DNA from: an uncultured Colwellia sp.
GTDB lineage: Bacteria > Pseudomonadota > Gammaproteobacteria > Enterobacterales > Alteromonadaceae
Length of the DNA: 55,925 bases
Direction of reading: 5' to 3'
NCBI GenBank assembly: GCA_913020705.1
Contig: CAJWBY010000010.1
Coordinates: 1 to 55,925 of the forward strand
The notes under the pieces were generated by a model that made no database searches, was not told where the DNA came from, and saw only the letters and a program-made list of their open reading frames with translations. Positions within the stretch are counted from its first letter, which is position 1. Each line of letters starts with the position of its first letter. Positions 18,311 through 26,642 of the stretch are shown piece after piece. The position numbers were made by a program, and so were the translations under genes.

Positions 18311-19381
18311 ATGACCAAATCTACTATTCTAAACTCGCAACCAAAAAGCGCCATTATTCGAACGCTTTATAAATATGTAATTCTCCGCTCATTATTTATA
18401 CTTATCTTCTGCATAAGTTCATCTGTTCAGGCGAAGACAACATATCAACAAAGTGCTGACCACCTTCTTCACGGAGAAACAATGGCGGTTGCCTATTCTG
18501 GTTTTCGTGCAGGGCAACATCCTGACCGCGGTAATGGCGCTATAAATCCCGGTGATGCTGAGATTTTGGAAGACTTGAAAATTCTGCTCAGCCATAATTT
18601 AGATTTAATCCGTTTGTATGATTCTGGTGAAAATTCAGCAGCAACATTAAAGATAATAAAACAGCACAAATTACCTATTAAAGTATTGCTGGGTATTTGG
18701 TTAGACGCAGAAGTAAGTAATCACGAAGGTTGTCCGTGGCTAGAGCTTCCTATACCGGCACAAAAACTCTTTGATAATAAAATAAAAAATATGGTGGAAG
18801 TTCAGCGCGGTATTACGTTAGCAAAAAAATATCCAAATATAGTTATTGCAATTAATGTAGGAAATGAAGCGTTGGTGGATTGGAACGACCATATGGTCTC
18901 GTTAAATAACGTTATTGGTTATGTTCGTGAAGTTAAGGAAGGTATTAGTCAACCGGTAACTGTTGCTGACAATTATGAATGGTGGATCCGAGACGGCGCA
19001 AAACTGGCTGCTGAATTAGACTTTATTGGTGTGCATACTTACCCAGCATGGGAAAATAAAACGATTGATGAAGCGCTCGCTTATACTATTGAAAATATCG
19101 AAAGTGTTTATAAAGCCCTACCCAATAAACCGATCGTTATTCTAGAAGGCGGATGGGCAACCACAGCTAAAGAATTTTCAACACAAGCCAATGAAGCGAA
19201 TCAGAAACGTTATTATGATGAGATAATGCAGTGGTCAGAAAAAAGTAATACGACATTTTTCTTTTTTGAAGCATTTGATGAACCTTGGAAGGGAGACCCG
19301 ACAAACTTAGAGGGCGCTGAAAAACATTGGGGACTCTTTAATGTAGATAGAACACCAAAACAAGTAATGATGCCTAAGTAG
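18311..19381 (+). CDS. Secreted GH17-family beta-1,3-glucanase/transglycosylase
   Basis: The product has 356 residues. The N-terminus has a long basic region followed by a hydrophobic stretch and an SSVQA|K cleavage-like site near residue 41, so it is exported. The GH17 domain (about 55-355) carries acid/base E186 in INVGNEAL and nucleophile E279 in VILEGGWA. It is a clear relative of the cytoplasmic protein at 10933-11925 (GYRxGQ/GFRAGQ, DHMV, HTYPAWE, FEAFDEPWKG shared). The pair therefore looks like one family split between compartments. It is transcribed alone, divergent from the GH16-GH149 operon, and ends in a hairpin with a T-rich tail. Confidence 0.9.
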   Translation: MTKSTILNSQPKSAIIRTLYKYVILRSLFILIFCISSSVQAKTTYQQSADHLLHGETMAVAYSGFRAGQHPDRGNGAINPGDAEILEDLKILLSHNLDLIRLYDSGENSAATLKIIKQHKLPIKVLLGIWLDAEVSNHEGCPWLELPIPAQKLFDNKIKNMVEVQRGITLAKKYPNIVIAINVGNEALVDWNDHMVSLNNVIGYVREVKEGISQPVTVADNYEWWIRDGAKLAAELDFIGVHTYPAWENKTIDEALAYTIENIESVYKALPNKPIVILEGGWATTAKEFSTQANEANQKRYYDEIMQWSEKSNTTFFFFEAFDEPWKGDPTNLEGAEKHWGLFNVDRTPKQVMMPK

Positions 19382-19394
19382 GCATAGAGAAGAT

Positions 19395-19420
19395 AAGGAG
19401 AGCATACTCATCCTCTCCTT
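19395..19420 (+). terminator. Terminator after the secreted GH17 gene
   Basis: AAGGAGAG (19395-19402) and CTCTCCTT (19413-19420) form a perfect 8-bp stem with a 10-base loop, followed by a T-rich tail (TCCTTATTTTT). It lies 14 bases after the stop. Confidence 0.7.
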
Positions 19421-19573
19421 TCCTTATTTTTACTCGTCAGATAGGGAGCTACTCCATAAGTAGGCTTCTATTTTCAACCTCGATAATTGCATTAAACACC
19501 ATGAGATCTAATGTGTGTTATGTAGCTCGAATTTAATGAGTATATCAGTCCAATAAAATATTTATCCTTAAAG

Positions 19574-20413
19574 CTAAATATCTTCGACCGTTAAAGGCGT
19601 TGGTTGTGTTCCATCAATGTCAGTGAAACCATATTGTTGAGCCAGTTCTGCAGCAATGAGTACACGCCCTGATTTATCCATAATATCAACATCAGTAGCC
19701 AGTGCTACAACAGCTCTGCCAATAAATTGTGGTGACTCTGAATTAGATAAATCCATGTGTTCAGCTGACTGCATTACTGATTCAGTTCGAACAAGACCTG
19801 GGTACAGAGATACAGCGGCAACCTTGTGTTCTCGTAATTCTTCCGCCATGCAAGAGATCATATGATCGGAAGCAGCTTTAGCTACACAGTAGGCCACACC
19901 TTTATCATTCCTTTGAGCAGCAAAAAATGAGATATTAATAATTAAGGCGTTTTCTTGCTGCATTAATAGCGGGGTAGCTAATACGCTTGATATGTAATGG
20001 GCTCTAACACCTGCCTGAAACATCGAGTCCCAGCGTGATATAGGCAAAGTCCAAAATCCTTTTTCATTCCAGAACTCGGTACCATCTGTGAAATACTCGT
20101 AACCACCCCACACATTATTAACCAAAATATTCAGATGGTTATGATCTTCATTAATTTGCTTGAATAAAGCTTTCACGGCTGAATCGTTACTATGATCACA
20201 TTGAATGGCTATACATTCGCCTCCTAATTCAATGATCTCTTTAGCTGTCTGATGAATGGTTCCCGAAAGACATGATGCTGACTCACCTTCAAAAACAGTT
20301 CTTCCTGTAATATAAACTTTTGCACCCGCCTCACCCAAACTAAGTGCAATCCCCTTACCTACACCTCGACTCGCTCCTGTAACCAGAGCAACTTTACCAT
20401 TAAGAGATTTCAT
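19574..20413 (-). CDS. Short-chain dehydrogenase/reductase, DHRS1-like
   Basis: The 279-residue SDR has the nucleotide-binding TGASRGVG motif (residues 13-20), NNVWGG replacing the usual NNAG, a catalytic Ser in the NISFFA strand, and the YCVAKAA active-site Tyr/Lys. The insertion around YFTDGTEFWNEKGFWTLPI is typical of the DHRS1-like subgroup. Substrate and cofactor preference cannot be deduced. AGGG precedes the ATG. It stands between two glucan units, but nothing in the sequence connects it to carbohydrate metabolism. Confidence 0.88.
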   Translation of the reverse strand: MKSLNGKVALVTGASRGVGKGIALSLGEAGAKVYITGRTVFEGESASCLSGTIHQTAKEIIELGGECIAIQCDHSNDSAVKALFKQINEDHNHLNILVNNVWGGYEYFTDGTEFWNEKGFWTLPISRWDSMFQAGVRAHYISSVLATPLLMQQENALIINISFFAAQRNDKGVAYCVAKAASDHMISCMAEELREHKVAAVSLYPGLVRTESVMQSAEHMDLSNSESPQFIGRAVVALATDVDIMDKSGRVLIAAELAQQYGFTDIDGTQPTPLTVEDI

Positions 20414-20496
20414 AAAGCCCTGATTAAAAAGTTAAAATTTAGTGATAAGTCTATTTTTATGACTCTAATTTTCCGTGTGTATGGGATAGTTATACA

Positions 20497-22056
20497 TTAT
20501 TTCAAACTTATCAAGGCAGTTTCTAACCAGTTCATTCGTCTTGTATACCAAGTTTTTAAGTGGGTAACTTCTTCGTCGTAAGAAGCTAGAACAACTGAGT
20601 TTGGCCAAACATAAGTACCTATGGTGCCCCACTTATCGTCATTCTCTTGTTGAGCCCACTTTAATGCATCCGCCTGTTGATCTATTTTATCTAAAATATA
20701 TTGTTCATTATTTTTAAAATATTTAAATCGCTCGTTTACTTTATTCACGAATTCAGGATCTTGAAAGAGCCTTGAGTACCAAGGATGATAAAGTATCCAA
20801 AAACCTGCAGCAAATTGACTATCAGCATAATCAACATTGCCAAACGATAAATCAAAATCCCAGAGCGGACCCATTTTAATTTTTTCACCTGGCATAACAT
20901 TAAAATAAATACTTGAGAAGAATTGTGACTCTACATTTTTTGTTATTTCGCTAATTAAATACCAATCTATAAAGCTGTCAATATCAATAAATTTTGCATA
21001 ACCTGATATGGGGTCTTTAAATTCATCACTCAATAAAACCGTTTCAAATTCATTTATAAGCTCTTCTATATAAAGGTATTCCGTGGTTCCTAGACCTATG
21101 GAGGGTTCTTTTATATTAATTAGAAACTTATCGGTATGAAAATATACGTCGTCATCATCAAGTCTTTCAAGTTGATCTATTTCTAATAGGTAACCCGTAT
21201 CACCTAAATTTGCTCGATTACCTGACTCTTCGACCTTTTGAGTGATGTTATAAGTACCGTTATATTCACCGCTGATATAAACTTCAGCGAAAGTACTTTG
21301 CGGCGTCCAGTCAAGTTGACTGATATACCCCATTTCAAATGCTATTTTGTTTCTTAACATGGTTTTATCTGAGTATTCAGCAAGAAATAACCACTTTTTA
21401 TCAGCAGGCATACCTAAAAATTCTTTTTTATCATCAAATTTCATTTGAAACGGCTTCTTGGGGTGTGTAAACCAAGTTGAGTTTCCTCGGCCTCTGATTT
21501 TCATAGGCGTTTGTTGCAAATCATCTATATATCTACCACCATCCAAAGAAACACTACCTTCTACATAATCTTCTTTCGAGTCGATAGGCACATTATTATC
21601 CGTTGAAAGGTAAACAATAGGTAATCCCGTAAACTTAGTTAGGTCTACTTGATAATTTTCTTGAGAGCCATCAGCTGTTTTAACGGTGTAAGTTACAATT
21701 TCGGTAAAGTCATTGCCTGTTGTGCTACTCGTTTGAATAACATCATTAATGTTAACCTCTGCACCATTATGCGTAAATGTAGCAATAAGGTTATCAACAT
21801 CGACATTAACGGTAACTCTGCCCGTTACCGAATTATCATTAATATCTAAGTAAACATCATTAGTAAGATCTGGGTTATTTACTTTTAAAAACGAGAATTC
21901 ATTAAAATTCGTATTTTCAATTATAGGTAAAGGTATTGGCTCGATAACTACTGATGATTCTGAATTACCACCACAACTCGTTATAAAAAATGCACTTAGC
22001 AATAACATAGAAACTGTTATTGCCTTAATCGATCTCATTAATTTAAAGATAGACAT
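20497..22056 (-). CDS. CotH-like protein, lipoprotein
   Basis: The 519-residue product has a lipoprotein signal peptide (hydrophobic stretch then FITSCGG). About 100 residues of a cadherin-like/DUF-type beta domain follow (NPDLTNDVYLDINDN, VNVDVDNLIATFTHNGAEV). A CotH domain covers about 160-510, with RIRGRGNSTW-like RGRGNSTWFTHPKKPF, KKWLFLAEYSDKTMLRNK, GEYNGTYNITQKVE and GPLWDFDLSFGN. CotH proteins have a protein-kinase-like fold; spore CotH phosphorylates coat proteins. The WDFD and KVE residues look like the metal and ATP-site elements. Being a surface lipoprotein, it has no obvious ATP source. Its start is three bases after the symporter stop, so it belongs to that operon. Confidence 0.85.
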   Translation of the reverse strand: MSIFKLMRSIKAITVSMLLLSAFFITSCGGNSESSVVIEPIPLPIIENTNFNEFSFLKVNNPDLTNDVYLDINDNSVTGRVTVNVDVDNLIATFTHNGAEVNINDVIQTSSTTGNDFTEIVTYTVKTADGSQENYQVDLTKFTGLPIVYLSTDNNVPIDSKEDYVEGSVSLDGGRYIDDLQQTPMKIRGRGNSTWFTHPKKPFQMKFDDKKEFLGMPADKKWLFLAEYSDKTMLRNKIAFEMGYISQLDWTPQSTFAEVYISGEYNGTYNITQKVEESGNRANLGDTGYLLEIDQLERLDDDDVYFHTDKFLINIKEPSIGLGTTEYLYIEELINEFETVLLSDEFKDPISGYAKFIDIDSFIDWYLISEITKNVESQFFSSIYFNVMPGEKIKMGPLWDFDLSFGNVDYADSQFAAGFWILYHPWYSRLFQDPEFVNKVNERFKYFKNNEQYILDKIDQQADALKWAQQENDDKWGTIGTYVWPNSVVLASYDEEVTHLKTWYTRRMNWLETALISLK

Positions 22057-22059
22057 ACG

Positions 22060-23391
22060 TTAAAAACTAACCTTGTTATTTAACGCTAAATGTATTTCTT
22101 CGACTTTTTCTTTATTAAGCACATATTTACGCATTACCCAAGCAACCAGTATTGAACCTAAAGCGGGATAAACAGTAAAAGATATTAAGATACCTTCTTT
22201 CGCGGTTTCTGTTTGTTCAACGTCTGCTTGGTAGCCATAATAAGCGAGTAACCAACCAGCAAAAGCACCACCAAAGGCAACACCTAATTTGATAAAAAAT
22301 ACCACTGCAGAATAAACCATGCCCGTAATACGAACACCCGTTTTCCAATGACCGTAGTCAATAGTATCTGCCATTTTCGCCCATAATAATGGGGTGGCCA
22401 TTTGTAAAAAGAAGCTCCATAAGAAAAACAAAGCAAAAGCTGTAGCCACTTGATCTTTAGGAACGAAATAACTGATAACACAAATAAATGCGGCGATTAG
22501 TTGAAGGCTAATATAAGCTTTAATTTTACAAACAATTTTAGCGAGAGATTGAGCAAAAGCACAACCTAAAATACTACCCACCATGCCAAGTGTCATAAAT
22601 AAGGTAATTTGATCTTCAAGATCAAGTACATATTTAACGTAGTAAATGGCTAATGTTGCTCTTAATACTTGGCCGGTCAATAAAAACAAGCCAGCAAGAC
22701 ACAAAATCCTCCACTGATCGTTTTGCCAAAGAGATTTTAAATCTTCAATAAATGACGTTTTCTGTCCTTCTGGTACAGATACGCGCTCTTTTGTGCCACT
22801 AAAACATAATAAGAACATCACAACGCCAAGGAGGCTCATCGCAACCATAGTGAGTTGATATCCTTTTGCTTGATCTCCATTACCAAAGTACTCAACTAAA
22901 GGCAGAGTTCCTGCAGCAACGATCAGCCCACCTAACATGCCTAAAACAAAACGGTAGGTTTGAACTGATACACGTTCAGAGGGGTTTGCTGTTAAAACAC
23001 CGCCTAACGCAGAATAAGGAATATTAATGGCGGTATATGCCATCATCAGTAATGTATAGGTTGCAAAGGCGTAGATGATTTTACCATTGCCTGTAAAGTC
23101 TGGCGTAGTGAATGCCATAATAGAAATAATACCAAATGGCACAGCAAGCCAAAGTAGGTATGGTCTGAACTGACCAAAGCGTGTTTTAGTTCGATCGGCA
23201 AGTGCGCCCATAAGGGGGTCAGTTATCGCATCAAATAAACGAACCACTAAAAACATTGTACCTACCAATGCAGGCGAAATACCCACAACATCTGTATAAA
23301 AAATTAACAGGAACATCATCACCGTTTGGAAAATAATATTACTTGCGGTATCACCTAAGCCATAAGCTATTTTTTCGCGAACTGTTAACAT
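22060..23391 (-). CDS. GPH-family sugar:cation symporter (MFS)
   Basis: The 443-residue, 12-segment membrane protein has MelB/GPH features: REKIAYGLGDTASN at the N-terminus, the DAITDPLMGALADRTKTRFGQFRPYLLW loop between helices 2 and 3 (here split by the usual cation-site Asp residues), and TPLLWAKMADTIDYGHWKTG later. GPH transporters bring small glycosides in with Na+ or H+. In this place it most likely imports glucose or short laminari-oligosaccharides across the inner membrane. It lies downstream of the TonB receptor, but a strong hairpin intervenes, and it is tightly linked to the CotH gene. Confidence 0.9.
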   Translation of the reverse strand: MLTVREKIAYGLGDTASNIIFQTVMMFLLIFYTDVVGISPALVGTMFLVVRLFDAITDPLMGALADRTKTRFGQFRPYLLWLAVPFGIISIMAFTTPDFTGNGKIIYAFATYTLLMMAYTAINIPYSALGGVLTANPSERVSVQTYRFVLGMLGGLIVAAGTLPLVEYFGNGDQAKGYQLTMVAMSLLGVVMFLLCFSGTKERVSVPEGQKTSFIEDLKSLWQNDQWRILCLAGLFLLTGQVLRATLAIYYVKYVLDLEDQITLFMTLGMVGSILGCAFAQSLAKIVCKIKAYISLQLIAAFICVISYFVPKDQVATAFALFFLWSFFLQMATPLLWAKMADTIDYGHWKTGVRITGMVYSAVVFFIKLGVAFGGAFAGWLLAYYGYQADVEQTETAKEGILISFTVYPALGSILVAWVMRKYVLNKEKVEEIHLALNNKVSF

Positions 23392-23512
23392 AAAATATCT
23401 CTTTTTATTATTTGTATAATTTATTGATTAATAAATACAGCTTGCGCATCGCATTATCTGAGTATTTTTATTATTCAAAGTAAAAGGTAAAAGGCGTAAA
23501 CCCTATAAACAA

Positions 23513-23547
23513 AATAGGCCTATATCGCAAAACAATATAGGCCTATT
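23513..23547 (-). terminator. Hairpin between TonB receptor and symporter genes
   Basis: AATAGGCCTATAT (23513-23525) and its exact complement (23535-23547) form a 13-bp stem with a 9-base loop. On the minus strand a TTTTGTTT tail follows. It sits 25 bases after the receptor stop and 120 bases before the symporter start, so it should end or attenuate the GH16-receptor message. Confidence 0.75.
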
Positions 23548-23572
23548 AACTTATGCTTTATTAAGTAAAAGG

Positions 23573-26566
23573 TTACTTAAAGCTGTAACGCATACCTAAT
23601 GTGTATCTTGAACCATATTGACGAGCAGAAAGAAATTGCTCTTCATAACGTCCATAAGATTGCTCGGTTTCATTATTCAAGTTTAAACCTTCGAAGAATA
23701 CTGTAAAGTTATCGTCGATGTCGTAGTTTACACTCATATCAACTTGACCAAACGCTTTAGCGAACTGCGGTGGAGCATCAGCAGAGCCTTGACTTTGTCC
23801 TACACCAATAAGGTAATCATCGCGCCATGCGTAAGTCACCTTCACAGATAAACCATCTTTCTCGTAAAATACTTGAAAGTTAGCTGAATCACCTAAGCCT
23901 TCTAATGGTGTTTGTGAAACTAAATCAGCGACACTTTCAACTTTCGCGATGTCATCAACATCAAATTCAACATCACCATCAACAAAGGTAGCATTTGCGC
24001 CAAAACCAAAACCACTATCTCCAATAAAGTGTTGAACAGCTACTTCAATACCATCCACCATTTTATCATCAGGGGTGTTATAAGGCTGTGTGATGTTCCA
24101 AGACATTAATGGATCATCTGAATTAGGCGTAAGGTAACCTTGTTCATTTACAACAGCACCATTTTCTATCATTTGTAGACGAATAGATTCACCGTCTGTA
24201 GCAAGACCTGCTGCGGTAAGGTCAGATATTGCTTGAGCATAACGAGGCCCTGCTGCAATGTCGCGTATACCATCATATTGGTTAATTGAACTGCGAGTAC
24301 TAATGAAGTTTTTAACATCTTTTCTAAAATAACCTACTGAAGCATAACTGCCTTCTGCATAATAATATTCTAAAGACAAATCAAGATTGGTAGACTCATA
24401 TGGGTCTAAATCAGTATCACCGGATCCACCTGTACGTCCTTCCAAACCTGGGCTTGAGCTTAAAGATAAACCACCGGCTAAGTTACCTAAAGGCGCACGA
24501 GAAATAGTTTTACCCCAAGATGCACGAGCGACAATTTCTTCGGTTAAGTCAACTTTGATATCGATCATAGGCAATATAACGCTATAATCACCGTTTTCCG
24601 TGTAAAAATTATTTGCACCTGAAGTATATTGAGTGAGCCACTCATTAGCACTTAACCACCAAACATCTGTTGGTACGTCTTGTAAAACATTACTGCTCAC
24701 TTCAGTTTCTTCGTAACGTAAACCTAAACTTACTTGTACAGGTAACTCAGCCACTTCAAATTCAAATAAAGAAGACACATAAACACTGTTAGTATTTTCT
24801 TCTACTGAACTTTGCCCTTGTATACTACCTTCGCGGTATGGGTCTGTACTAAAATAGTCATCGCCTAACGTGTCAGCATTCAAAAAAGCAGCTGAACGTG
24901 CAACAGCTTCATTAAAGTCAAAACTATAATAGTAACCAGCACCTATAGGGCTGTCGCCGTTTGAAAACTGGTCCAAGAATCCGTTGGTATTATTGTATTG
25001 AAACATACCATCTGGGAAAGCAGCTGAATAATTAGGGTTAAACAAGAAACCACCAATTAGACCACTCCAAGCACTTGAACCACCCATTGTTTGTTCAGTT
25101 CGTGCAAGTCCAAATTTAACTTGCATTAATGGAGAGTCTTCTGGATTTTCCCATGAACCATCAATTTGTAGTTGATCAACTTCTGCTTTACCCGGACTGT
25201 GAATGAACTGACTAAAATGTGAGTCCATTTCACTTGGTGCCAGTGTTGTTGAACCGTTATTCCAGAAGATTGTACCTTGAGGAATATCACCTGTTCTAAA
25301 ATCATAATGTTTAGTGGTTAATTGGTTTGAACCAAAAACTAATGAACCCGTACCGTTCATACCTTTATCGGCGCCATTATCAGCTTTGTTTTCTGAACTA
25401 TGGTAATCAAAGGTTAAAACTAAATCGTCAGTCGCTTGCCATTCCACATTAAAGCCTAAAGAGCTTTCATTAGTTTCTGTAGTGTCACGGTTTGCTGTAT
25501 AAGAACCATCATTGCCTGATAAATCAGCAAACAACACCGTACCATTTTCATCTAACTCGTAAGCATTTATGCTTCCGCCGTAGTCATGCCATTGCCCCCA
25601 ACCTATAGAGTTAGTACCCGTAATAGATTCCCCCATAGTGTAATCAAGTGTCAGTATCACACTTTCAACAGGAGCATATTGAAACGCTACATTCGCGTTG
25701 GTTCTTTCACGGTCTACATTAGCAATACCGTAATTCATATCACGTGGGAAAAATGCACCTGGTGCTGCATTTGCGTCGCGATTATCAATGACTTTATCAG
25801 CATCTAAAGTAGGAAGTTGGGCATTTGTTTGATACTGCCAACCCTGAATATTCGCCGATTGTTGTTGAAAGTCACGTTGTTGATGTGAGAATGAAAAAGA
25901 GAAGCCTAATGTATCATCAGCAAAGGTATTACTGTATAAGCCTGATAATTCAGGGGTAACGTCATCACCTTCAACGTTTGAAGAATCATAAATACCTTTC
26001 GCTGAAAAGACAAATTTCTCACCTGGGCTACTAAAAGGTTTCATGGTAACAATATTTACCGTTGCACCTAAGCCACCACTTGCATTTTCTGCACGTGCCG
26101 TTTTATTAACGATGAGTTCACTAACTCCATCAGACGACAAATTCTCTAAACTGTATGAACGTGAGTTACCCGTACCTGGCATTTGACGACCATTTAAGGT
26201 AATCAAATTAAAGTTTGGACCAAAACCACGAACGGTAATTTGGCTACCTTCACCATTTGAACGACTTACCGTAACACCAGTAATTCGTTGCAAAGATTCA
26301 GCAAGGTTAGTGTCAGGAAATTTACCCATATCTTCAGCTGAAATAACATCAACAACACCAGAAGTATTTCTTTTTACAGACATTGAACGGGTTAAACTGC
26401 TCATAATACCCGTTACTTCAATAACTTCTATTGCTTCATTTTTATTACCAGCTTGTGCTTTTTCTGCTTCAGCTTCTGCTGCATAAAGTTGACTGCTTAG
26501 TCCTGTCGCTAGGATTGCAGATATACAAACGGCTATGCGTTTTTTATTAAAAATTGAATGTTTCAT
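23573..26566 (-). CDS. TonB-dependent receptor, probable laminarin oligosaccharide transporter
   Basis: The 997-residue product has a signal peptide (ending ...SSQLYAAEA) and a TonB-box-like IEVIEVTGI. The plug domain covers about 60-190 (DVISAEDMGKFPDTNLAESLQRITGV, with the SQITVRGFGPNF segment). A 22-strand barrel ends in an aromatic-containing YTLGMRYSFK. The plug signature is that of the Xanthomonas/Caulobacter carbohydrate-type receptors (TIGR01782-like). It lies 76 bases downstream of the multimodular GH16 gene in one operon, so beta-1,3-glucan fragments are the likely cargo. No SusD-like gene accompanies it. Confidence 0.93.
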   Translation of the reverse strand: MKHSIFNKKRIAVCISAILATGLSSQLYAAEAEAEKAQAGNKNEAIEVIEVTGIMSSLTRSMSVKRNTSGVVDVISAEDMGKFPDTNLAESLQRITGVTVSRSNGEGSQITVRGFGPNFNLITLNGRQMPGTGNSRSYSLENLSSDGVSELIVNKTARAENASGGLGATVNIVTMKPFSSPGEKFVFSAKGIYDSSNVEGDDVTPELSGLYSNTFADDTLGFSFSFSHQQRDFQQQSANIQGWQYQTNAQLPTLDADKVIDNRDANAAPGAFFPRDMNYGIANVDRERTNANVAFQYAPVESVILTLDYTMGESITGTNSIGWGQWHDYGGSINAYELDENGTVLFADLSGNDGSYTANRDTTETNESSLGFNVEWQATDDLVLTFDYHSSENKADNGADKGMNGTGSLVFGSNQLTTKHYDFRTGDIPQGTIFWNNGSTTLAPSEMDSHFSQFIHSPGKAEVDQLQIDGSWENPEDSPLMQVKFGLARTEQTMGGSSAWSGLIGGFLFNPNYSAAFPDGMFQYNNTNGFLDQFSNGDSPIGAGYYYSFDFNEAVARSAAFLNADTLGDDYFSTDPYREGSIQGQSSVEENTNSVYVSSLFEFEVAELPVQVSLGLRYEETEVSSNVLQDVPTDVWWLSANEWLTQYTSGANNFYTENGDYSVILPMIDIKVDLTEEIVARASWGKTISRAPLGNLAGGLSLSSSPGLEGRTGGSGDTDLDPYESTNLDLSLEYYYAEGSYASVGYFRKDVKNFISTRSSINQYDGIRDIAAGPRYAQAISDLTAAGLATDGESIRLQMIENGAVVNEQGYLTPNSDDPLMSWNITQPYNTPDDKMVDGIEVAVQHFIGDSGFGFGANATFVDGDVEFDVDDIAKVESVADLVSQTPLEGLGDSANFQVFYEKDGLSVKVTYAWRDDYLIGVGQSQGSADAPPQFAKAFGQVDMSVNYDIDDNFTVFFEGLNLNNETEQSYGRYEEQFLSARQYGSRYTLGMRYSFK

Positions 26567-26642
26567 GTGTACCCTACTTTCTTAAAATTAGTTCTAATGA
26601 CGGCGGCTCGTGAAAGCCGCTCAACCTTTCTTAATAACGTGG

